A stretch of DNA of 15,899 nucleotides, from assembly GCA_964058845.1 (NCBI GenBank), contig CAXKVR010000925.1, positions 1 through 15,899 on the forward strand, written 5' to 3'. The notes under the pieces were generated by a model. The model searched no databases and was not told the origin of the DNA. It saw only the letters and a program-made list of their open reading frames with translations. The DNA comes from Carex sylvatica (taxonomy: Eukaryota; Streptophyta; Magnoliopsida; Poales; Cyperaceae). A program made the translations under genes and the position numbers. Positions 7,548-14,586 of this stretch are shown one piece after another (position 1 is the stretch's first letter; each line of letters opens with the position of its first letter).

Positions 7548-7583
7548 CATACGGATCGTACGGGAATCTGTACGGGCCGTATG
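7548..7583 (+). repeat. 36-bp paired-palindrome module, second cluster of the solo LTR
   Basis: Half-sites CATACGGATCGTACG and TGTACGGGCCGTATG have matching CpGs 21 bp apart. They follow the AAACAGTAGCT...ATTAACTTGAGGTCC block, the same place as 5222-5297 in LTR 1. Confidence 0.78.
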
Positions 7584-7914
7584 CCTCGAGGCTGAACAGA
7601 AATAAAATCTGAACCCTGGAAACGCCTTTTTATCAATTGAAAACAACTTTAATTATCTTTTATTGTCTTTTAAACTTGTCATAAATTAGTAGAATTGTTA
7701 GAACTAAAAACCCAAACCAATTCTTCTCACTTCTAGAATCTTAAGTGATTTTAGGATAAGTCCAGTATTTTTCTTCCGTCCCTGTGGATCGATACCTGAG
7801 TATACTCAACGATAGGATAGTACACTTGCTATCTGAATTGACAGAGTATAACAAAGGTTTAAAGAGTATAGCTTGCTATACTGAAACTTTTTAGCATATA
7901 TTCTTGTGCGATCA

Positions 7915-7919
7915 TGACG
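7915..7919 (+). repeat. Target-site duplication, right copy (TGACG)
   Basis: This is the second copy of the 5-bp duplication flanking the solo LTR. Beyond it the ACGT-rich repeat resumes with TGACC. Confidence 0.88.
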
Positions 7920-8000
7920 TGACCAAAATGATGACGGACGATAACATTACGTGTGATCACGCCTTAACCACACGTGACATAACGTAAATTAGTCACGTCA

Positions 8001-8290
8001 AACTTTTTTTTTTTTACATTTTAATTTAAATTGTTGAAAATTCAGAAAATATTATAAAAAAATATGAAAAATTCTAAAAATTCTAAAATAAGTAAATAAT
8101 GTTACAAATTTTTTTTTTTTTTTGAGAAAATGCAGTTACTTGAAAAGTTCAAATTACAAATATTCATTGGACTAAACTAGAGAAAATAAAAATCAGTACT
8201 ACATGAGTACCAGTATTACAAAATCTACATTAAAAGAGAAACCTGGATACACTATGCGTACCAAAAAAAAAGCTGGATACTCTATGTTTC
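8001..8290. other. AT-rich, homopolymer-rich spacer
   Basis: It has long T runs (about 8005-8016 and 8110-8123) and many short A/T strings such as AAAAATTCTAAAA. No gene or transposon signature is visible. Confidence 0.6.
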
Positions 8291-8480
8291 ATATCGTGAC
8301 TTGGCGTGTAATTTTCGTTCGAATACGATCACGTTATGCAAATAGTCACGTCACACGACACACAAATCACGTCATGTGATTGACACGCATAATGTGACGT
8401 GACGTGACATAACATAATATAATGTTATGTGATGTGACTGGTCACAGTGTGACTAATTTTCTTTTCTACCTGTCACATGA
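8291..8480. repeat. ACGT-rich interspersed repeat, copy B
   Basis: It is related to 6352-6502: a TACGATCACG/TACGGTCACG start, the GTCACGTCACACRACAC block and a CTTTTCTACCTGTCAC end. It contains TGACGTGACGTGAC. Arms ACATAACAT (8407-8415) and ATGTTATGT (8422-8430) form a perfect 9-bp inverted repeat with a 6-base loop. That arm sequence is absent from copy A, so the two copies carry different dyads in about the same place. Confidence 0.6.
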
Positions 8481-9070
8481 ACAAAATTAATACAATATCT
8501 AAGAAATTTTATAGTTCGACTTTTCTTTTTAAATAAAAATATATTTTCAAATTAATCTACCGAATAGAAAGGAAATAGTTTTTCTTGATATACAAATACA
8601 AATATACAATACTGCTTAAATAATATTATTTTTATTTTAACAAATAAGCATTTCTTGGGTTTCAAAAATTATCACGTGGCGACAAAAAGTAGATAACAAT
8701 AGTTTTATTTTTTTAGATACTGTAAAATAAAATTATTTCTTATGCTGTGAAGGATATATTTCTTCTATTTACATTGCTTAATTCTCAAGTTGTGAAACTT
8801 GAAGTCCTATATATATTTTGTTATTCTTTGCAATTAATTGGGCGTTGTAAATGATTCTTCCATGTTTTATGCTTTACTGGTATCCAGAATAGTATACTTA
8901 TTTTTTATTCTTCAAATAATCAAGGTAACTGTTGGATTAGATGATTTATTTATATTAGAAAGTCATGCAAGCCTTCTTACTTGAAATGTTTCATACTAAT
9001 ATATTATGAATAAGTGTGTTATATATGCATTGGGATAACTTGAATTTTGCAATTCTCATACCAAAAATAG
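8481..9070. other. AT-rich intergenic DNA upstream of the POLAR-like fragment
   Basis: No coding or transposon signature is visible. A G-box-like CACGTGGC lies at 8673-8680. It could be a light- or ABA-responsive bZIP/bHLH site, but a single match proves nothing. Confidence 0.55.
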
Positions 9071-9483
9071 TGTCCTCGGACATTTATTAATGAATGAACA
9101 CTAAAAAAGAAGTATGTAAATGTAATGTATTTCTGTATAGTTTGTATATTTTACATTTAATTTGTTCAATAAAATACCTCTAACTGATTTATTCTTTTCT
9201 TAACATTGCCACACATATTTTTATTTTTTAAAAGTAACTAAAGAGAATATTAGAAAGTATTTTAAAATGTGTGTCGTTTAAATTATTAATACACAATTAG
9301 TTCATCCAGTTAAATAGTAACCACTTGGCCTTGTAATCTATTATTTGAACATAGTTTGACTCGTTGACCGGGTCCCTGCTACTAGGTCCATAGAACTATT
9401 CTCCCATTAATGTGTAGACTAGAGAAGTGTATCCCTTTCCTCTGTTGTAAGAATCTATCAATAGTCCAAGGAATAAATGATAG
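9071..9483 (+). repeat. 413-bp direct repeat, copy 1 (upstream region of POLAR-like gene)
   Basis: It matches 11387-11799 over the same length, with no gaps and about eight mismatches that I could count (about 98%). It ends about 160 bases before the ATG at 9643, so it is promoter-proximal DNA. No TATA box stands out. Confidence 0.92.
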
Positions 9484-9593
9484 ACCAAGTTTAAACTGTC
9501 TTTTCCCTTAACAACCAGCTCAACTCAAATCATGGAGCTTCCACTTTATTTTAAAAAACAAAGAAAAGGAAAAATCTCTGCCCCTTGCAACAC

Positions 9594-9631
9594 AGAGAGA
9601 GAGAGAGAGCGAGAGACACACACACACACAC
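9594..9631 (+). repeat. (GA)n-(CA)n microsatellite in the presumed 5' UTR
   Basis: A GA run is followed by a CA run, ending about 10 bases before the ATG. GA-rich 5' UTRs are frequent in plant genes. Confidence 0.85.
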
Positions 9632-9642
9632 TCTAACCAGCA

Positions 9643-11406
9643 ATGGCTTTCGGAGAGAGAACCATGGAAGGGGAACGAGAGAACATATACGATGAACTGA
9701 AGAGATTATCAGATTTCCTAAGAGAAAGCGACGAGGAGTTACTAGTGGAAATCAATTCGAAAAGTGAATTTCAGAAGATATCGGCCAAATCGGGTTCGGG
9801 TTTGAATGTGAGTAGATTCTTGTGGTTTGGTAGGAGAGGGCAGTCCAAGAAACAAGAAGAAGAATATAAAGATATAATAAAAAAAGGGGACCCGGTACAA
9901 GATTTCTCTCCGGTGCTCTGCAATCCGTCAGGTAATTTTATCATCTTATATTTAAAATTGAGAAATTTACATACATGCACTCAACTGATGTGTATTAGGA
10001 TAACAGTATAGTTCAGAGACATAATTCAGATAAAGCCTAAAACCATGTCAAATTCAAAGCAGACCAAACAATAATAAGGATTAATGAATTGTGCTGGTAC
10101 TAGTATCTCAAAAAAGATCAGTATGCAATTCAACTGGTATCTTATCGAAGTTTTATGTGGTTCATAATTTGGGGGGATGCTGGCTTTTTTTTCTTTCAAG
10201 GAGGTTGGTGAATTTTAGTTAACAGAAGAAAGAATTAAAAAATCAAAAGACAAACTACCATCTGATAGTTCTGTCATAGAGGACACTTAACAATTCTTAC
10301 TGGTATGTTAATATTGAATTGAATGAGATTTATGTTTCAATATTTTCCAATAATTGAATAAAGAGGGTATCAAAATAAATAGAATTTTCTAAATAAAAAT
10401 TCTAAATTGTAACCAAGTATTACCTCTTGAATAAAGTAAATAATTTAAGTTTGAGGCAAGCCTAATTATTTTAGTCAATCGAGCAATCAAGTCGTGTCTG
10501 TCCAAAGAAAATAACGACACTATCTCGTGAAGAATTAACCGCTTATCCATCAATTTAACTATTTAATTATTTAACTATTTACAAATTGAACGGCAACAAA
10601 GTCTGGCAATACATCACTTACTCTTGGAATGGGAATTGGCTTATATCTTCTCCTATCGAGATCCACTTCAGAATACAGTAAAATAGTTGAGTTGCACAAG
10701 CAGATGAAAACATTGCTTGAAGAAATTAAAAAAAAAATTGAAAACAAGAGCAGAGTTTGTAGCTGCTGCTCTACTGCATCATATTTGTCTTGTTATTTGC
10801 ACAAAATCTGTGACGAAGAGAATAAGTGTGGGAAGGGAGACACTCAATGTGTTAAAATGAATCAAATGGAATTCGAGCTTGAAATTGAGCTTGAACGAAT
10901 GAGGTTTAATTTTAGTGAAGATAGCTCATCACTCACGCAAGAAGAACAGAGAATTCAGGTAACTTTTTCTCGGTTTTTGGCTGATTTTTTTTTAAAATTA
11001 TTGAAATTTGCAAAAGCTAACTTTCAACGTATTTCTATCTCATTATCATTTTAGAGACTCGTAATTAAACTGGTTTACACTAATATGTCGTCCTATTTGG
11101 GAAAAGAAATATTTGTGATTTCCGCCTATTCTGGTATATATGAATATTTGGTTTCAGTTGCAGTTTCTAATTGCACAAAAGACATGGTGAGCATTGTAAA
11201 ATAATCTCTGTTCATTTTGCTAATTTTATCTGCTGACAAAGTATCTTTTTTTATACATGGAAGATACCTGTTGAATGGACCGACTTTTGTGAAATTCAAG
11301 TTCTAAATTTGAACAATTTGACGAGACATGGCAAGATGACTGCAGCCAAAATTATGGATTTTCAGCACATGAACTAGAAAGAAAATTGTCTTCGGACATT
11401 TATTAA
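9643..11406 (+). pseudogene. Truncated POLAR-like gene, 5' exons only
   Basis: The family scaffolds GSK3-type kinases during asymmetric division in the stomatal lineage. Exon 1 (9643-9931) starts MAFGERTMEGEREN and ends LCNPSG before GT 9932. Exon 2 (about 10606-10958) encodes MGIGLYLLLSRS, a helical ELHKQMKTLLEEIKKKIE stretch, a Cys-rich insert and FELEIELERMRF. Exon 3 (11158-11186) and exon 4 (11301 on) join in frame and give YGFSAHELERKL, a family-like motif. Right after that motif (11388) the sequence switches to duplicated promoter DNA, and the frame ends at TAA 11404-11406. The usual C-terminal coiled coil is missing. The exon 2 acceptor expected for the frame reads TG instead of AG. 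The family call rests on remembered motifs and exon order; another coiled-coil family is possible. Confidence 0.55.
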
Positions 11407-11799
11407 CGAATGAACACTAAAAAAGAAGTATGTAAATGTAATGTATTTCTGTATAGTTTGTATATTTTACATTTAATTTGTTCAATAAAATACCTCTAAC
11501 TGATTTATTCTTTTCTTAACATTGCCACACATATTTTTATTTTTTAAAATTAACTAAAGAGAATATTAGAAAGTATTTTAAAATGTGTGTCGTTTAAATT
11601 ATTAATACACAATTAGTTCATTCAGTTAAATAGTAACCACTTGGCCTTGTAATCTATTATTTGAACATAGTTTGACTCGTTGACCGGGTCCCTGCTACTA
11701 GGTCCATGGAACTATTCTCCCATTAATGTGTAGACTAGAGAAGTGTATTCCTTTCCTCTATTGTAAGAATCTATCAATAGTCCAAGGACTAAATGATAG
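11387..11799 (+). repeat. 413-bp direct repeat, copy 2
   Basis: It is a near-identical copy of 9071-9483, placed immediately after codon Leu of the truncated exon 4. The left junction has short homology (TGTC, then one mismatch, then TCGGAC in both copies), as expected of a tandem duplication breakpoint. The right end stops dead at 11799, where truncated copia sequence begins. A full second gene copy would be expected next but is absent. Confidence 0.92.
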
Positions 11800-12507
11800 G
11801 CACGGCTCCCTCATTCTGCTTATTTCTTCTCATATACACCTCACGGTATCTCGACTCCTCCTGAGCCTGAGTTATACCACATTCGGGCCCATTCATCTCA
11901 ACTTCTGGCTCACCCATAGCTGAATCCTCCCTTTGCGGCTCAACTCTGGCCGAATCCTCCTTTTCTGACTGAACCACAGCCGAATCCTCATTTTCCAGCT
12001 CAACCCTAGCCGAATCCACCAGTGGGCAAGGAATACCACCCACACTCACCATCCTTCTCTCACCATCACTACTACTCTCCCCCTCTCGCCTCATACCTCC
12101 TGTATCGAGCGAGTCTCTAAAGGGTGATGTAGTCTCCAAAGGTTCGAGCTCGCGGAATGTAACATCCATACTCACAAATAATCTCTTCTCTTCCGGACTC
12201 CAGCACACATGACCCTTTTGAGTAGCTGAGTACCCCACAAAGATACACCTCACAGCCCTCGGATCCAGCTTTCCAATATTTGTTCTGTTGTCATTCACAA
12301 AGCACACACAACCAAATATCTTTGGAGTAAGAATACCCTCATTATCTCCTTTCAACATCACACACGGAGTCTGCCAGTCTAATACTCTAGATGGCATTCT
12401 ATTGATCAATTGTGCGGCTGTCAGGACTGCTTGTCCCCACAAATATTTCAGAACATTCATCGAAATCATCATACTCTGAGTTACCTCAAGGAGATGCCTG
12501 TTCTTCC
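11800..12507 (-). pseudogene. Copia integrase C-terminal part, frameshifted and truncated
   Basis: From the frameshift near 12503-12510, this frame reads KNRHLLEVTQSMM, then the conserved downstream part with LPS-like INRMPSRVLDWQTP, FGCVCFV, KLDPRAVRCIFVGYS and VTFRE. A linker follows that is rich in acidic residues and Ser. It contains a four-fold tandem repeat of about ten residues (EDSARVEP type; 30-bp period, about 11920-12020 on the plus strand). The text stops at EVYMRRNKQ, just where the reverse transcriptase region would begin. The last residues and the stop come from the neighbouring duplicated host DNA. Confidence 0.85.
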
Positions 12508-13089
12508 ATTCTGCTCTGGTGTGTATGGACACGTGGTTTGATGCTGTATTCCCTGGGATGACAAGTACTCCCCAAACGCCCTGTTGGTGTACTCTTTTTC
12601 ATTGTCAGACCTCAATACCTTCACAACTGCACCGTATTGAGTCTGAACCCTTTTGTGAAAGTCCTTGAAGCAAGCAAACACATCACTCTTGTTCTTCATT
12701 AGATAAATCCAAGTCAAACGAGAAAAACAATCGATGAAGGATACAAAATATCTGAACCCATTCACAGTCGTCGTAGGATAAGGCCCCCATACGTCTGAAT
12801 GTACCAGATCAAAGGCATGAGAACTCCTACTTCCTGAGCTTACATACGAACTCCTTGTATGTTTTCCAAACTCACATCCATCACACACAAGTTTCTGTTT
12901 GTCAGCTTTCTCATACTTTGATGGATACAAACGTTCCAGCAGGCTGAAGGAAGAGTGCCCCATCCGTCGATGAATCAGAAGCAACTCATCCTCCACACTC
13001 ATCCCAGATCCTCCTGCCCCCACTCTATCGACCACATATGCCAGTGCTGTATCCATCCCTTTTCTATCCATGTACCACAACCCATCACG
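12481..13089 (-). pseudogene. Copia GAG-pre-integrase and integrase core
   Basis: A zinc-binding H-x4-H and C-x2-C set is visible (HRRMGH, CDGC). The core follows, with HSDVWG (first Asp) and RSDNEKEY (second Asp). The usual Gly after RSDN is Glu here. The frame is broken just after TPEQNG. In the family the catalytic Glu follows within a few residues of that motif; here it is missing, because a small deletion (about 13 bases by comparison with the family pattern) shifts the frame. The region is separated from the protease part by in-frame TAG 13090-13092. Confidence 0.88.
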
Positions 13090-13842
13090 CTATGTGCCAG
13101 TCCCAAGTATCCGACCTGTTCCCTTCTCCTGAAAGACCATCCTCGAAATATCAAAGGTCACAATGCATTTCTGCTCATGAATAATAGCACTAATGGACAC
13201 CAGGTTTACCGGAAAGGAAGGAGCATGCAACACATTGGTCAGAGTCACTGAATCGGTACATCTCACGGTACCCTTACCAACCACAGGTTGGGCCGTACCA
13301 TCGGCTGTCTGAATGCTATCTGGGACTGCTAGGTGAGTATAGGTGAAAAACTCCCCAGCAGCACCAGTCACATGGCGAGTTGCACTAGAGTCGACTATCC
13401 AATCTGGTGATCTAGTGGTGAGTATGGAGGCAAGAGCAAGTGTATCACAAACACCTGTGGCTGATTGAGCAAAACACGCAAAGTTACCCCTGGGTGAAGA
13501 TAAGGTAGATGCATCCTCTGCCACACTCTTTCCATTACCTGCTGCTTTCTGCTTCCTCTTCAGTACCTCCTCACTCTCGCCCTCTACTACCATCAGATTT
13601 GCCCGGTAGTCTCCTCTTTCACCTCTCCTACCACCCTGGCCATAACCACGGCCTCCAGACTGCCCTCTCTCACCTGCATCTCGCTTCTTAGGTGACTTAG
13701 GACAAGTCTGTTTCAGGTGACCTATCTCACCACATCTGTAACACCGTCGAGGCTCACCTCTGAACCATGTGTTACCTGTGTGACCTGAGTTGGACACCGA
13801 CTTCACCCTTGGAAGTCCTGCTGCACTGGCCTGTAGCCTATT
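13090..13842 (-). pseudogene. Copia gag zinc knuckle and protease region
   Basis: The frame runs from just after TGA 13843-13845 to TAG 13090-13092. It has a CCHC zinc knuckle CYRCGEIGHLKQTC (about 13743-13702), which binds RNA in Gag, then a Gly/Arg-rich linker. The aspartic protease region has WIVDSSATRHVTG (about 13398-13360). The family active site is D-S-G; here the third residue is Ser, one base change away. The conserved NVLHAPSFPVNLVSIS stretch is intact. Confidence 0.88.
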
Positions 13843-14121
13843 TCAGCTCTCCTCCTCAGTCAAGTACGTAGCTGGCCCTTCGAGTCTCATGTCGATAGGT
13901 GGTAGCTCAACCTTCTGCACCTTTGGCTTGCTCTCAATAGAAGCTTGGTACACGGCCAACGCTCGTCGCACCATGACAGTCATCTTATCAGAGGTCAGCT
14001 TCGTGCAAGCCTTCGCAAACGCATTTCTAATCTCCTCCTCTGACATTGAACCGAGCACCAATCTAAGTCTCGATCCTCCTCCCTTTCTTAGACCCGATCT
14101 TGCACCCTCAAGATCTAGATC
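13843..14121 (-). pseudogene. Copia gag, middle part
   Basis: The frame is open on the minus strand from about 14121 to TGA 13843-13845. It includes EEEIRNAFAKACTKLTSDK and YLTEEES before the stop, after which the same frame continues into the zinc knuckle. The stretch is much shorter than the usual Gag N-terminus and no convincing ATG start is visible. Part of gag has therefore been deleted, or the element was already non-autonomous. Confidence 0.65.
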
Positions 14122-14401
14122 TTACTCATCTCCCCCTCGCTTCCTTTTCTTTACCCGATCTTGGTTTATCCACTCATCAAAGAACGAGATCCAAACCCGA
14201 TCAACCCTCCTGCGAGTATCGTGGGGTATAGGCCCCCCACGCCGGCCGACCTCAATCAAACAAGCCTAGGTGGTGGCCGGCCTAGAGAAGAGAAGGAAGC
14301 GGTTAGAGAGAAAAGAAGGGAAACCGATTGGAGAGAGAGGCGGCTGCTATAGTGCCGCGGGTTGCTACAGTAACGCGGTGCTACAGTGCGTCTAGGGTTT
14401 A
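14122..14401 (-). other. Copia leader region with short tandem repeats
   Basis: This is GC-rich leader between the primer binding site and the gag remnant. Near the primer site (14345-14393) there are three imperfect units of 16-18 bp of the type TGCTACAGTRMCGCGG. No ORF is convincing on either strand. Confidence 0.6.
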
Positions 14402-14414
14402 GGCTCTGATACTA
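14402..14414 (-). promoter_or_regulatory. Primer binding site, initiator tRNA-Met type
   Basis: On the minus strand the bases after the LTR read TAGTATCAGAGCC. This is the common copia primer site complementary to the 3' end of initiator methionine tRNA, with one mismatch near its start. It fixes the orientation of the element and the inner LTR border. Confidence 0.8.
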
Positions 14415-14586
14415 TAAAGATTTCAGTCAAAAGTTACTTTATTGATTAATGATTTGGACTTATATAGAGCCTTACAAAGCACTCTTACAAATAACCACCT
14501 AGACTATTTCATAATGGCCTATTTACTGATAGGCCCCCCAAAACTATTCTAATAAAATAAACAATAAAGATACAAATATCTCAACA
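14415..14586 (-). repeat. 5' LTR of the copia element (about 172 bp)
   Basis: On the minus strand it starts TGTTGAGATATT at 14586. It contains a hairpin GGCCTAT/ATAGGCC (14516-14535), a TATATAAG box (about 14460-14467) and AATAAA (about 14438-14443). It ends next to the primer site without a clean CA, so the inner terminus is mutated or placed with an error of a few bases. Short LTRs occur in several copia lineages. Confidence 0.78.

Larger units (their letters stand above)
6524..7914 (+). mobile_element. Solo LTR of an Athila-type retrotransposon (1391 bp)
   Basis: It begins TGATATCTCC and ends GTGCGATCA, with TG...CA termini and TGAT/ATCA inverted ends. It is flanked by the 5-bp duplication TGACG. 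No internal region or second LTR is present, so the element was reduced by LTR-LTR recombination. It aligns with the 1582-bp LTR of element 1, including the TTTTGCAGG block, the CGTCCCTGTGGATCGATACC region and the terminal AGCTTGCTATACTGAAACTTT. Paired-palindrome modules lie at 6693-6728, 6794-6829 and 7548-7583. Short frames inside are not genes. Confidence 0.92.
6345..8000. repeat. ACGT-rich interspersed repeat, copy A, split by a solo LTR
   Basis: The two parts, 6345-6523 and 7915-8000, are joined across the solo LTR. About a dozen ACGT cores lie in roughly 265 bases, mostly as TGACGTGA, TCACGTCA or CACGTG. Arms TCATATCACGT (6428-6438) and ACGTGATATGA (6453-6463) form a perfect 11-bp inverted repeat with a 14-base loop. 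Bases 6352-6502 are related to 8293-8475. No ORF is present. It could be a non-autonomous DNA transposon, but I could not define terminal inverted repeats. Confidence 0.6.
11800..14586 (-). mobile_element. Ty1/copia retrotransposon, 5' half only (reverse strand)
   Basis: Read on the minus strand, the order is LTR (14586-14415), primer binding site, leader, gag zinc knuckle, protease, GAG-pre-integrase and integrase. It then ends abruptly at 11800, before reverse transcriptase. Protease and integrase coming before the missing reverse transcriptase fits copia, not gypsy. No 3' LTR and no target duplication can be found. The coding region has two in-frame stops and one frameshift, so it cannot move by its own proteins. 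Confidence 0.9.

Noticed and set aside
5628..7914. Element 2 tail and the downstream LTR as one element
   Set aside because: The LTR has its own perfect TGACG duplication and lies in an unrelated ACGT-rich repeat, and no polypurine tract precedes it.
11726..11923. Short plus-strand frame crossing 11799/11800
   Set aside because: It spans a host/copia junction, is antisense to the copia integrase and has no recognisable content.
13790..14352. Plus-strand frames over the copia gag and leader
   Set aside because: They are antisense to the recognisable gag frame and low in complexity.
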